From: JBCCGG01 sp039029395
GTDB lineage: Bacteria; Pseudomonadota; Alphaproteobacteria; Kiloniellales; JAKSDN01
Length of the DNA stretch: 64,000 bases
Reading direction: 5' to 3'
NCBI GenBank assembly: GCA_039029395.1
Contig: JBCCGG010000002.1
Span: 62,001 to 126,000, forward strand
This document shows positions 15,471 through 24,121 of the stretch, piece after piece. Positions within the stretch are counted from its first letter, which is position 1; every line of letters starts with the position of its first letter. The translations under genes were made by a program, and so were the position numbers. The notes below the pieces were generated by a model. That model was not told the origin of the DNA. It searched no databases and worked only from the letters and a program-made list of their open reading frames with translations.

Positions 15471-16295
15471 ATGATGGTTTTATCCGAAACACCGATCCTG
15501 AAGTTAGATTCCCGAAGTTGGCACGAGCAGCTTGCCAAGGTGATCGCGGCCGAGGATACGCCCGCCTTTCCATCCGCTTTGGTGACCGCGCTGCGCTGTG
15601 TCGTGCCGTTCGATTACGCCGTGTTGTTTGCCTATCGCGGGCAATCCCGTCCCATATGCGTCTACGATACCTTTACGCGCAAGCAGCGGATCGTGTTCGT
15701 CGAAGATTATCAAGAAGGCCCTTATCTACTTGACCCTTTCTACAAGATCTGCGCGGACCGCGCCGCGCCGAGCCTCTATCGCTTGCGTGAGATCGCGCCT
15801 GACAGATTTTATCACTCGGAGTACTTCAGGTCTTATTACCGCAGAACCGGGCTGGCCGAGGAGATCGGATTTCTGGTCGCGCTGAACAACGGATTCATGC
15901 TGGTGATCTCCTTGATGAGAGCGGGCTCCAGCGCGCCGTTCAGCGAGCGCCACTTCAACAAGCTCAAGAAAGTCGAGCCATTGGTGGACGCGGCCTCGGC
16001 GCGCCATTGGCAGAATTACAAGTACCTGCGCGACCACCACAAAGCGCCCCGAGCCAAACGCCTGGCGCCCGACGATCACGTCAACAGCGCATTCGAGAGC
16101 TTTGGCGAAGGCATGTTGACCCGCAGAGAGGGCGAAGTGGTAAGAATGGTGCTCAGGGGTCATTCATCGGAATCCATTGGACGGCAGTTCGGAATCTCCA
16201 CCGGCACCGTCAAGATTCACCGCCGCAACATCTATGCGAAGCTCGGCATCTCTTCTCAGTCGGAACTTTTCTCCCTTTTCATTTCCGGCATGTAG
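15471..16295 (+). CDS. LuxR-family transcriptional regulator
   Basis: This 274-residue protein has an N-terminal domain of about 200 residues (no clear acyl-homoserine-lactone motif) and a C-terminal LuxR/GerE helix-turn-helix from about residue 208: LTRREGEVVRMVLRGHSSES, then IGRQFGISTGTVKIHRRNIYAKLGI. The gene is divergent from the polyamine-type ABC operon with a 157-bp shared promoter region containing an 8-bp inverted repeat. It is probably the local regulator of that operon, and its effector may be the transported compound. Start is the first of two adjacent ATGs. Confidence 0.88.
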   Translation: MMVLSETPILKLDSRSWHEQLAKVIAAEDTPAFPSALVTALRCVVPFDYAVLFAYRGQSRPICVYDTFTRKQRIVFVEDYQEGPYLLDPFYKICADRAAPSLYRLREIAPDRFYHSEYFRSYYRRTGLAEEIGFLVALNNGFMLVISLMRAGSSAPFSERHFNKLKKVEPLVDAASARHWQNYKYLRDHHKAPRAKRLAPDDHVNSAFESFGEGMLTRREGEVVRMVLRGHSSESIGRQFGISTGTVKIHRRNIYAKLGISSQSELFSLFISGM

Positions 16296-16341
16296 GCAAG
16301 CGACGCGCACCATTCCGACCAGCACACGAACGCTGCCCGCG

Positions 16342-17643
16342 CTACGTCCCAAGCTGCGCGACATCAAGCAGCGTGTGCAGCAGCAGGTTGGCACCCGCTT
16401 CAATGTCTGGCCACTCGCTGTGTTCGTCCGGGGCGTGGCTGATCCCGCCTTTGCTGGCGACGAAAATCATTCCTGAAGGGGCCAGCCGCGCCATCATCTG
16501 CGTATCGTGACCGGCGCCACTCGGCATGACCGGCGCTTCAAGGCCAAGGGCGGTCGCTTGCCGCTTGAAGGCCGCGACGATGTCGCCGTGACAGGGTGTG
16601 GGCGACAACCAGCTCGTCTCGTCGATCGTGAGGTCCAGGCCATTGTGCGCCGCCGTGCGACCGAGCGCGGCACGGCAAGCCGCGGCCAGCGCGGCCATGA
16701 TCGGCTCCTCCACATCGCGCCCGACGATCGAGAATTCGGCGCGGCCGGGCACGGTATGAGGAAAATTGGGCTGCAGCCCCACCTTGCCGACGGTCAAGCG
16801 GCTGGCGGACGTACCGTGCTGGGCGAGAATTCCAGGGATCTCGGATGCGAACTGGGCAAGGCCGCTAAAGGCGTCTCGCCTCAGCTCCATGGGCGTGGTG
16901 CCCGCATGATTGGCGCGACCCGTCAGGACCACGGTCCAATTGAAGACGCCAGAAATACCTTCGACAATACCCACCGGTAGACCCCTGTGTTCGAGCACGG
17001 GTCCCTGCTCGATGTGGAGCTCCAGGAAGGCCTTGACCTCCTTTGGGTCGCGGCGCGCGGTGGGATAGGCGTTCGGATCCAGCCCGGCCCGGCGCATGGC
17101 ATCGGTCAGTTTGACCCCACCGTCATCCTGCGCGGCGAAGAACCAGGCCTCGGGCACGACGCCGGCCATGGCCTGCGCGCCAAGCATGCCGCCGAAGCGG
17201 CCTTCTTCCTCGCTGGTGCCGATCACCTCGATCGGTGCGGCCGGGTGCATGCCGCGCTCCATCAGCGCCTCGACGCATTCGAGCGCGGCGACCACGCCCA
17301 ACGCGCCGTCAAAGGCGCCGCCGTTGGGCACGCTGTCCAGATGGGAACCCACCAGCACCGCCGGCCCCCGGCCGACCTCCCAGCGACCGATCACGTTGCC
17401 GACGGCGTCCAAATGGGTCCGAAGCCCGATCGCCGCCATTTGCTCGGCAAGCCAATGGCGCGCCTCGAAATCCGCTGCCGAGAAACTTAGGCGCTGCAAG
17501 CCTTGTCCCGAAGGATCGGCGCCGATGGCGGACAGCGCCGTCAGGCGCGCCTTGAGGCGCTCCAGGTTGACGGCCAAGCGCGGACCGGATTCCCCGGTGC
17601 CGGCCTTGAGCTCCAACCCTTCCTTTTTGTCCGAGCCGTTCAT
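16342..17643 (-). CDS. M20-family amidohydrolase (allantoate / N-carbamoyl-L-amino-acid hydrolase type)
   Basis: This 433-residue dinuclear metalloenzyme of the hydantoinase/carbamoylase branch has metal-site motifs GSHLDSVPNGGAFDG (His, Asp), GTSEEEGRFGG (Glu pair), ELHIEQGPVLE (His) and the C-terminal GAGHDTQMM (His). It hydrolyses N-carbamoyl amino acids or ureido compounds. ATG at 17643 is chosen because the upstream extension runs through the operator region and has no family similarity. It is divergent from the dipeptide-type ABC operon and shares its promoter region and two palindromes, so it probably processes the imported substrate. Confidence 0.9.
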   Translation of the reverse strand: MNGSDKKEGLELKAGTGESGPRLAVNLERLKARLTALSAIGADPSGQGLQRLSFSAADFEARHWLAEQMAAIGLRTHLDAVGNVIGRWEVGRGPAVLVGSHLDSVPNGGAFDGALGVVAALECVEALMERGMHPAAPIEVIGTSEEEGRFGGMLGAQAMAGVVPEAWFFAAQDDGGVKLTDAMRRAGLDPNAYPTARRDPKEVKAFLELHIEQGPVLEHRGLPVGIVEGISGVFNWTVVLTGRANHAGTTPMELRRDAFSGLAQFASEIPGILAQHGTSASRLTVGKVGLQPNFPHTVPGRAEFSIVGRDVEEPIMAALAAACRAALGRTAAHNGLDLTIDETSWLSPTPCHGDIVAAFKRQATALGLEAPVMPSGAGHDTQMMARLAPSGMIFVASKGGISHAPDEHSEWPDIEAGANLLLHTLLDVAQLGT

Positions 17644-17652
17644 TGTTCCATA

Positions 17653-17666
17653 TTTATCATAATAAA
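17653..17666. promoter_or_regulatory. Operator candidate 1 (TTTATCATAATAAA)
   Basis: This 14-bp near-palindrome differs by one base from a perfect copy 31 bp away (start to start, about three helical turns). It lies 9 bp upstream of the amidohydrolase ATG. The likely ligand is the GntR/FCD regulator encoded at the end of the divergent operon. Confidence 0.65.
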
Positions 17667-17683
17667 CTATTGCAGAATACCTT

Positions 17684-17697
17684 TTTATCATGATAAA
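17684..17697. promoter_or_regulatory. Operator candidate 2 (TTTATCATGATAAA)
   Basis: This is a perfect 14-bp palindrome 36 bp upstream of the solute-binding-protein ATG. With the copy at 17653-17666 it makes a face-of-helix pair in the divergent promoter, as expected for a dimeric GntR-family repressor. Confidence 0.7.
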
Positions 17698-17733
17698 TAG
17701 ACGACAAGGCTTAAGCAAGAGCAGGAGACCATC

Positions 17734-19326
17734 ATGATGTCCAAGGACTCAGGCACGGTGACTCGTGCGCGTGGATGCTTCGCCGCACTGACCATCGCGG
17801 CATTTGCCGCCTTCGGCTTGATCGAGGCGCAAGCCCAGACGCCGCCCAACGTTCTGGTGGTGGGCCAGATCGCCGAACCCAAGTCGCTTGATCCCTCGAC
17901 CGTAACGGCGGTCAACGACTTTCGTATTCTGATGAACCTCTACGATGGCCTGGTGCGCTACAAAGACGGCACGCTGGAAGTCGAACCGGGGCTAGCCGAA
18001 TCTTGGACGATCAGCGACGATGGCAAGACCTATAGCTTCACGCTGCGCGACGGCATCGCCTTCCACGACGGCAGCCCCCTTGATGCCGAAGCCGTGAAGT
18101 TCACCTTTGACCGTATGCTCGACGAAAATCACCCTTATCATGACACCGGCCCCTTCCCCTTGTCGTTCTTCTTCAGCGCCATCGCGTCGGTGGAGGCCAA
18201 GGACGACAAGACCGTGGTCTTCACCCTAAACGAGCCTTATGCGCCGTTCCTCTCAAACCTCGCCTATCCCACCGGTCTGATCGTGTCGCCGGCCGCGGTC
18301 GCTCAACACGGCAAGGAGTTCGGGCGCAATCCCTCGGGTACCGGCCCCTTCCGCTTCGCCGAGTGGGAGAGCAACGCCAAGGTCGTCGCCGTGCGCAACG
18401 ACGACTACTGGGGCGGCGCGCCCTCGCTCGAGGCCGTTGTGTTCCGTCCGATCACCGACGCCAACACCCGTGTCGCCGAGATGCTCTCGGGCGGCATAGA
18501 TCTGATGGTCGAGGTGCCGCCGGATAACGTCGCGACCTTTGCCGATGATGCCGCCTACGCCGTGTACGAGCAGGCCGGGCCGCACGTGTGGTTCCTAATC
18601 CTCAACGTTAAGGAGGGGCCCTTCGCCGACAAGCGCGTGCGCCAAGCGATCAACTACGCGATCGACAAGCAAACCCTCGTCGACAACGTCCTGCAGGGCA
18701 CCGCCCAGGTGGCCGCCGGTCCGACGCCGCCGGCTTTCTCATGGGCCTACAACGAGAGTCTGCAGCCCTATCCACACAACCCGGACAAAGCGCGCGCGTT
18801 GATCAAGGAGGCGGGTGCCGATGGATCCAAGCTGACCTTCTACGTCACCGAGGGTGGCTCGGGCATGCTCGACCCGGTGCCCATGGGGACGGCCATCCAA
18901 GCTGATCTCGCCAAGGTCGGCCTTGATGTAGAGATTGAGACCTACGAGTGGAACACCTTTCTCGGCAAGGTCAATCCAGGCCTCGAAGGCAAGGCCGATA
19001 TGGCGGAAATGGCATGGATGACCAACGATCCCGACACTTTGCCCTTCTTGGCGCTGCGCACGGGAGCCTTCCCCGATAAGGGCGGTTTCAACTCGGGCTA
19101 CTACTCCAATCCGAAGGTGGACGAGCTTCTGGAAGCCGCCCGCCGCTCGACCGACCAGGCAGAGCGCGCAAAGCTCTATAAGGAAATGCAGGAGATCGTT
19201 CAGGACGACGCGCCCTGGGCCTTCATCGCCAACTGGAAGCAGAATGCGGTGACCAGTGATCGCGTGTCCGACTTCAAGCTGCAGCCCTCGTTTTTTCTGT
19301 TGCTGAGCGGCGTATCGAAGTCCTAA
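17734..19326 (+). CDS. Dipeptide/oligopeptide-type ABC substrate-binding protein (SBP family 5)
   Basis: This 530-residue periplasmic binding protein has a signal peptide (cleavage after AQA, about residue 34) and family-5 features: AEPKSLDPST, LAESWTISDDGKTYSFTLR, the FHDGSP motif and RVRQAINYAIDK. AGGAG lies 8 nt before the first of two adjacent ATGs (17734 and 17737). It is the first gene of an operon with DppB-, DppC/DppD- and DppF-like proteins and a GntR regulator. The divergent amidohydrolase suggests the substrate is a modified amino acid or ureido compound rather than a plain peptide. Confidence 0.93.
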   Translation: MMSKDSGTVTRARGCFAALTIAAFAAFGLIEAQAQTPPNVLVVGQIAEPKSLDPSTVTAVNDFRILMNLYDGLVRYKDGTLEVEPGLAESWTISDDGKTYSFTLRDGIAFHDGSPLDAEAVKFTFDRMLDENHPYHDTGPFPLSFFFSAIASVEAKDDKTVVFTLNEPYAPFLSNLAYPTGLIVSPAAVAQHGKEFGRNPSGTGPFRFAEWESNAKVVAVRNDDYWGGAPSLEAVVFRPITDANTRVAEMLSGGIDLMVEVPPDNVATFADDAAYAVYEQAGPHVWFLILNVKEGPFADKRVRQAINYAIDKQTLVDNVLQGTAQVAAGPTPPAFSWAYNESLQPYPHNPDKARALIKEAGADGSKLTFYVTEGGSGMLDPVPMGTAIQADLAKVGLDVEIETYEWNTFLGKVNPGLEGKADMAEMAWMTNDPDTLPFLALRTGAFPDKGGFNSGYYSNPKVDELLEAARRSTDQAERAKLYKEMQEIVQDDAPWAFIANWKQNAVTSDRVSDFKLQPSFFLLLSGVSKS

Positions 19327-19337
19327 GCCTAGCGACG

Positions 19338-19373
19338 GCGGTCGCCGGGGTCCCCTCACCCCCCGGCGACCGC
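19338..19373 (+). other. 13-bp GC hairpin between binding-protein and permease genes
   Basis: GCGGTCGCCGGGG (19338-19350) pairs perfectly with CCCCGGCGACCGC (19361-19373) across a 10-nt loop. No U-run follows. It lies 11 bp after the binding-protein stop. Hairpins here commonly act as attenuators or RNA stabilisers that leave the binding protein more abundant than the membrane components. Confidence 0.75.
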
Positions 19374-19420
19374 TAGCGACCCCGGCCGATCGCTTTGGCT
19401 GCAAGCGAAGTGAATTGTCG

Positions 19421-20368
19421 ATGGGTATTTATGTACTAAGGCGGCTGCTGTCGGCCGTGCCCGTGCTGTTCGGGCTCACGGTGATCGTGTTCCTGATCAT
19501 GGCAATGATTCCGGGAGATCCGGCCACGGCTATCCTGGGGTCCTACGCGACACCGGAGAACGTTGCCAAACTCAACCGCGAGCTGGGCCTCGACCGATCC
19601 CTGGTGGAGCAATACATCATCTGGATCGGCAACCTGCTACAAGGCGATTTTGGGCGCTCCTACACGCTCAACCGGCCGGTTATCGACGAAGTTCTGGAGC
19701 GATTTGGCGCCACGCTGATCCTGGCTGCCGCGGCTATGCTCCTGTGCTCCTTTTTCGGTCTCCTGGCCGGCATCGTCTCCGCGGTCCGGCAATATAGCTG
19801 GGCCGATAAGACCATCACGCTGTTTGTCTTGGTCGGGCTGTCCATGCCGTCCTTTTGGCTCGGCCTGTTGCTGATTCTGGCATTCGCCGTTCATTGGAAG
19901 CTGCTGCCGGCGAGCGGCATGTTCGCGATCTACGGCGGTGGCGACCTGCCCGACCTCCTGGCACACTTGATCCTACCGGCCGTCACGCTGGCGGTTGTCG
20001 CCACCGGCGTCATCGCCCGCTTGACCCGCACGGCCATGCTCGAGGTGCTACGCCAGGACTACATCCGAACGGCCCGCGCCAAGGGCCTTGGCGAGCGCCG
20101 GGTGATCTATTGCCATGCCTTCAAGGTGGCGCTGGTGAGCGTGATTCCAGTGCTCGGCATACAGACGGGCTTCGTGCTCGGCGGCGCCGTCTACATAGAG
20201 ACCGTATTCCAGTGGCCGGGTATCGGCAGCATGCTGGTCAAGGCCATCTCGACGCGCGATCTTCTGTTGGTTCAAGGTGGCGTGCTGGTGGTGGCCGCCG
20301 CTTACGTGCTGGTCAATCTGCTGGCCGATGTGGTCCAGCATCTGCTCGATCCGAGGCTCAAGACATGA
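19421..20368 (+). CDS. ABC transporter permease, DppB-like
   Basis: This 315-residue permease has six membrane helices. It shows the DppB/OppB N-terminus (YVLRRLLSAVPVLFGLTVIVF), the conserved segment GLDRSLVEQY, and the EAA loop (YIRTARAKGLGERRVIYCHAFK). A TTG six bases upstream is in frame, but ATG at 19421 gives the usual N-terminus. Its stop overlaps the ATG of the next gene (ATGA). Confidence 0.92.
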   Translation: MGIYVLRRLLSAVPVLFGLTVIVFLIMAMIPGDPATAILGSYATPENVAKLNRELGLDRSLVEQYIIWIGNLLQGDFGRSYTLNRPVIDEVLERFGATLILAAAAMLLCSFFGLLAGIVSAVRQYSWADKTITLFVLVGLSMPSFWLGLLLILAFAVHWKLLPASGMFAIYGGGDLPDLLAHLILPAVTLAVVATGVIARLTRTAMLEVLRQDYIRTARAKGLGERRVIYCHAFKVALVSVIPVLGIQTGFVLGGAVYIETVFQWPGIGSMLVKAISTRDLLLVQGGVLVVAAAYVLVNLLADVVQHLLDPRLKT

Positions 20369-22314
20369 GCGAGGCCGCCGTCGCAGTGCGTAGCTCGGCC
20401 ACGCCTGGGTCCGGCCGCCCAGGCAACTGGCGCCTTTTCGTCACCAACCGCTTGGCAGCCGGCGGGTTGATCGTACTCGCTGTGATCGCTGGGTTGGTGC
20501 TGATCGCACCGCTTTTGCCCCTGCCCTCGCCAGACGCGACCGCGCCGGCCGACCGGCTGCTGCCGCCGCTGAGCGACGGTCACCTGCTTGGCACCGATCA
20601 GCTTGGCCGCGATACCCTGAGCCGCTTGCTCGCCGGCACGCGGACCTCCGTCGCGGTGGGGCTTTCCGCGACCCTGGTCGCCGCCGTCATCGGTTCCTTT
20701 ATCGGGCTCACGGCGGGCTATATCGGCGGGCGTGGCGACAACCTGATCATGCGCGGCATCGACATGCTGATGGCCTTTCCCTACATCCTGCTTGCGCTGG
20801 CCATCGTCGCCGCGCTCGGCCCGGGCTTGATGAACGCGCTGCTCGCCATCGCGATCGTCAACATCCCCTTCTTCGCGCGCAACATCCGCGGCGTCACTTT
20901 AGGTCTCGTACACCGCGAGTTCGTCGATGCCGCCCGTCTTTCGGGCAAGAGTCATCTCTCCATTCTTATCACCGAGGTGCTGCCCAACGTTCTGCCGGTC
21001 ATCGTCATCACCATGGCAACCACCGTCGGTTGGATGATTCTAGAGACGGCGGGCCTGAGCTTCCTTGGGCTGGGTGCGCAACCGCCACAGGCCGATCTCG
21101 GCTCTATGCTTGGCGAAGGACGCCGCCAGCTCTTCACCGCGCCTTATGTCTCCGTCATACCGGGCCTTATGATCTTCGTTCTGGTGATGAGTATCAATCT
21201 GATCGGTGATGGCGTGCGCGACGTGCTCGACCCTCGACTGAAGTCCGGCGCCATGGGCCGACCCTCGGCGCGCACGGATGTGGCCGCCGATCGCGCAGGG
21301 CTTTCGCCCGAAGCCGACAATTCGACAAGCGTGCTGCGCATCCGCGGCCTTGCCACGGAGTTCGCCATTGGCACTGAGGTCTACCGCGCGGTCGGTGGCG
21401 TGGATCTCGAGCTCGAAGCGGAAGAGTGCCTGGGCTTGGTCGGCGAGTCGGGCTCGGGCAAGTCGGTCACCGCCATGTCGCTCCTTGGGCTGGTACCGAC
21501 TCCACCCGGTCGCATCGTCGGCGGCAGCGTGACCTATCGGGGCGAAGACCTGCTCGACATACCTTATGGCCGGCTGCGGCAACTGCGCGGCGGCACCTTC
21601 GCCTGCATCTTCCAGGATCCATTGTCGACCCTGCATCCGCTTTTCACCGTCGGCGATCAGATCGTCGAAGCCATTCGCGCGCACCAGCCTCTAAGCCGGA
21701 AAGATGCGCAGGCCCACGCGGTCGACCTCCTCAAGCTGGTGCAGATTCCCAGCGCCGAACGCCGCATGGCGTCCTATCCCCACGAACTGTCGGGCGGTAT
21801 GCGTCAACGCATTTGCATCGCCATGGCACTGGCCAACAATCCGGAAATTCTCATCGCCGATGAGCCAACCACCGCGCTCGATGTCACGGTACAGGCACAG
21901 ATGCTGAAGTTGCTGAACCGGCTACGCGCCGAGAGGCAAGCCGCGGTGCTCTTCATCACCCACGACTTCGGCGTGGTCTCCGAGATCTGCGATCGGGTCG
22001 CCGTGATGTATGCGGGACGCATTGTCGAAATCGGACCGACGGAAGACATTCTGGCCTCGCCGGCCCATCCATACACCCGCAAACTGATCGACTGCGTGCC
22101 GGTCCTCGGCGCACCGGAGCGCCGGCTCGAGGCGATTCCCGGCCTGCCCCCGGTGGTCAACCGCTTGCCCGAGGGCTGCGCCTTCGCCGAACGATGCCCA
22201 CAGGCGCAAGCGAATTGCCGAAAGGGCGAGATCGAGCTTCATTCCTCCGGTGGGCAACGCGCCGTGCGCTGTCTCCACCCGCTCGCCACACCGACGGAAA
22301 CGCGCGTATCATGA
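20365..22314 (+). CDS. DppC-DppD fusion: ABC permease joined to ATP-binding domain
   Basis: This is one uninterrupted 649-residue frame. Residues about 1-290 are a DppC-type permease (DQLGRDTLSRLLAGTRTS; EAA loop FVDAARLSGKSHLSILITEVLPN). After a linker of about 35 residues, residues about 325-649 are a DppD-type ATPase with Walker A GESGSGKS, signature LSGGMRQR, Walker B ILIADEPTTALD, H-loop THDFG and the C-terminal oligopeptide-type Cys motif (CAFAERCPQAQANC). In most bacteria these are separate genes. The start overlaps the DppB stop and the stop overlaps the DppF start, both as ATGA. Fusions of this kind are known in some alphaproteobacteria. Confidence 0.92.
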   Translation: MSEAAVAVRSSATPGSGRPGNWRLFVTNRLAAGGLIVLAVIAGLVLIAPLLPLPSPDATAPADRLLPPLSDGHLLGTDQLGRDTLSRLLAGTRTSVAVGLSATLVAAVIGSFIGLTAGYIGGRGDNLIMRGIDMLMAFPYILLALAIVAALGPGLMNALLAIAIVNIPFFARNIRGVTLGLVHREFVDAARLSGKSHLSILITEVLPNVLPVIVITMATTVGWMILETAGLSFLGLGAQPPQADLGSMLGEGRRQLFTAPYVSVIPGLMIFVLVMSINLIGDGVRDVLDPRLKSGAMGRPSARTDVAADRAGLSPEADNSTSVLRIRGLATEFAIGTEVYRAVGGVDLELEAEECLGLVGESGSGKSVTAMSLLGLVPTPPGRIVGGSVTYRGEDLLDIPYGRLRQLRGGTFACIFQDPLSTLHPLFTVGDQIVEAIRAHQPLSRKDAQAHAVDLLKLVQIPSAERRMASYPHELSGGMRQRICIAMALANNPEILIADEPTTALDVTVQAQMLKLLNRLRAERQAAVLFITHDFGVVSEICDRVAVMYAGRIVEIGPTEDILASPAHPYTRKLIDCVPVLGAPERRLEAIPGLPPVVNRLPEGCAFAERCPQAQANCRKGEIELHSSGGQRAVRCLHPLATPTETRVS

Positions 22315-23309
22315 GCGAGGCGCTGCTACAGGTCGAGGGTCTGACGCGCCGCTTCGGTGGCGAGCGGCGCCTGTTCGGCGGACCGGCGCCGAGCGTTCAA
22401 GCCGTGCGCGACATCGACCTCGATGTGCGCATAGGCGAGACGCTAGGCATCGTCGGCGAGTCGGGTTGCGGCAAGTCTACGCTCGCCCGCATGCTTGTTG
22501 GCCTCGATCGGCCAAGCGAAGGTATGGTTCGTCTGGACAACGAAGTCATTCAGACCGGGGGGCGTGGCAGGGCTCGGCCGGCGGCGGCGACCATACAATA
22601 TGTCTTTCAGGATCCCGTCAGCTCGTTGAATCCGCGCAAGACCATACGAGCCATACTGATGGCGCCGATGATTCACCTCCTTGGCCTCTCACGGGAGCGG
22701 TGCGAGGCGCGGCTCAAGGAGCTGATGGACGCGGTCAACCTGCGTGAAGAGTTCCTCGAGCGCTATCCGCACGAGTTTTCCGGAGGCCAGGCGCAACGCA
22801 TCGGCATCGCCCGCGCGCTGGCCGCCGAGCCGCGCATCATCGTGCTTGACGAGCCGGTCTCGGCACTCGACGTTTCGGTCCAGGCTCAGGTACTCAATCT
22901 CTTGGCTGAATTGAAGGCGCGTTTTGCATTGACCTATGTTTTCATCAGCCATGACCTCGCAGTCGTGGAGACCATCAGCGATCGGGTCGCGGTCATGTAC
23001 TTCGGCCGTATCGTCGAGTTGGCGCCCGCGGCCGAGCTGTTCCGAACGCCCCGCCATCCTTACACCCGGCTGCTGCTCGAGTCCGCGCCGGTGCCCGGTC
23101 GCCGGCAGCTCGCCGGTGAGGACAAACCGATCGAGCTGCCTGATCCCTATGCACCCATGCCGGGCTGTGCCTTCGCGTCTCGCTGCCCGCGGGCCATCGA
23201 GGACTGCGGCAAGCGACAGCCGGCCCTCGAAATCGCCGGCGACGGGCAGGCGGCCGCCTGCTTCAATCCCTTGGACGGGCCGCAAGATGGAAGGAGCCAA
23301 CCCAGGTGA
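22311..23309 (+). CDS. ABC transporter ATP-binding protein, DppF-like
   Basis: This 332-residue ATPase has Walker A GESGCGKS, signature FSGGQAQR, Walker B IIVLDEPVSALD and H-loop SHDLA. The C-terminal oligopeptide/dipeptide motif with cysteines (CAFASRCPRAIEDC) may bind an Fe-S cluster, as shown for some homologues. ATG at 22311 overlaps the preceding stop. It pairs with the ATPase half of the fused protein as an asymmetric NBD dimer. Confidence 0.93.
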   Translation: MSEALLQVEGLTRRFGGERRLFGGPAPSVQAVRDIDLDVRIGETLGIVGESGCGKSTLARMLVGLDRPSEGMVRLDNEVIQTGGRGRARPAAATIQYVFQDPVSSLNPRKTIRAILMAPMIHLLGLSRERCEARLKELMDAVNLREEFLERYPHEFSGGQAQRIGIARALAAEPRIIVLDEPVSALDVSVQAQVLNLLAELKARFALTYVFISHDLAVVETISDRVAVMYFGRIVELAPAAELFRTPRHPYTRLLLESAPVPGRRQLAGEDKPIELPDPYAPMPGCAFASRCPRAIEDCGKRQPALEIAGDGQAAACFNPLDGPQDGRSQPR

Positions 23310-24100
23310 GCGAACGGGATAACGATTCCGGCCCGCCGGCCGCAGCCGATGGCGCGGTCCGCCCGGCCAAGCGCCCGGAAGAGATCAGCGAGCGATTGAA
23401 AGACTGGATCGTCGAGCACGAGCTGAAACCGGGCGACCGCCTGCCCCAGGAACGGGACCTCCTGGACATGTTCAAGGCCTCGAAGAGCACGGTCCGCGAG
23501 GCGCTTGGCGCCCTGCAGACGCAGGGCTTGATCCGCACGCGCACCGGCCCCGGCGGCGGCGCCTACATTGCCGAGCTTGACGACAAACGTGCCATGGAGC
23601 TGCTCGGCAACTATTTCTTTTTCTCCCAGCCCACGATCAGCGACATCTACGCCTTGCGCAAGCTGTTGGAGCCAGAACTCGCGGCCTCCTTGGTCGGCCG
23701 CTTGGACGAGGCGGACTTCGAACGTCTGAAAGCGACCATCCGAGTCTACGACCATCCGCCGGCAAACCTCGGCGAGGAGTATCGCCAGCGCTTGGCCGAG
23801 CTGGACTTTCATGCTGTCCTGGCCGAGCTTTGCCCCAACCGCGTGCTCGGCTTCTTCTGCCATTTCCTGCAGAATCTGTTACGAAACCTTTCGGTTTGCC
23901 GGCACATTTACGGCAGCCCCAATCCAGAGCTGCGCGAAAGCGGCCTCACCTATCAGGTCAAGCTGCTCGCCGCACTCCATGAAGGTGACGAATCTCGGGT
24001 GCGCAGCATCATGTACGACCATATGTGCGCCGCGCAGGCCTACATGGAGGCCTGTGAAGCCGAATTGACGAACCGCTTTCTGCGCCTCGACCGCACCTGA
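23306..24100 (+). CDS. GntR-family regulator with FCD ligand-binding domain
   Basis: This 264-residue protein has an N-terminal winged helix (LKPGDRLPQERDLLDMFKAS, then KSTVREALGALQTQGLIRTR) and a C-terminal all-helical FCD domain with metal-site-type residues in ELDFHAVLAEL and further His downstream. A GTG start overlaps the DppF stop (GTGA), with AAGGAG 9 nt upstream. As the last gene of the operon it most likely represses it, and the tandem TTTATCATRATAAA sites at 17653-17697 are the natural target. The ligand is probably the transported compound or its hydrolysis product. Confidence 0.9.
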   Translation: MSERDNDSGPPAAADGAVRPAKRPEEISERLKDWIVEHELKPGDRLPQERDLLDMFKASKSTVREALGALQTQGLIRTRTGPGGGAYIAELDDKRAMELLGNYFFFSQPTISDIYALRKLLEPELAASLVGRLDEADFERLKATIRVYDHPPANLGEEYRQRLAELDFHAVLAELCPNRVLGFFCHFLQNLLRNLSVCRHIYGSPNPELRESGLTYQVKLLAALHEGDESRVRSIMYDHMCAAQAYMEACEAELTNRFLRLDRT

Positions 24101-24121
24101 CCCGCCCTTGCTGGCCAGCGC

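Noticed and set aside
15314..15538. N-terminal extension of the PotA-like ATPase
   Set aside because: It overlaps the divergent LuxR gene, contains the inverted repeat, and lies outside the normal PotA length.
19855..20364. Upstream in-frame extension of the DppC-DppD fusion
   Set aside because: It runs through the DppB gene in another frame and is Arg/Gly-rich nonsense; the ATG at 20365 has the standard permease N-terminus.
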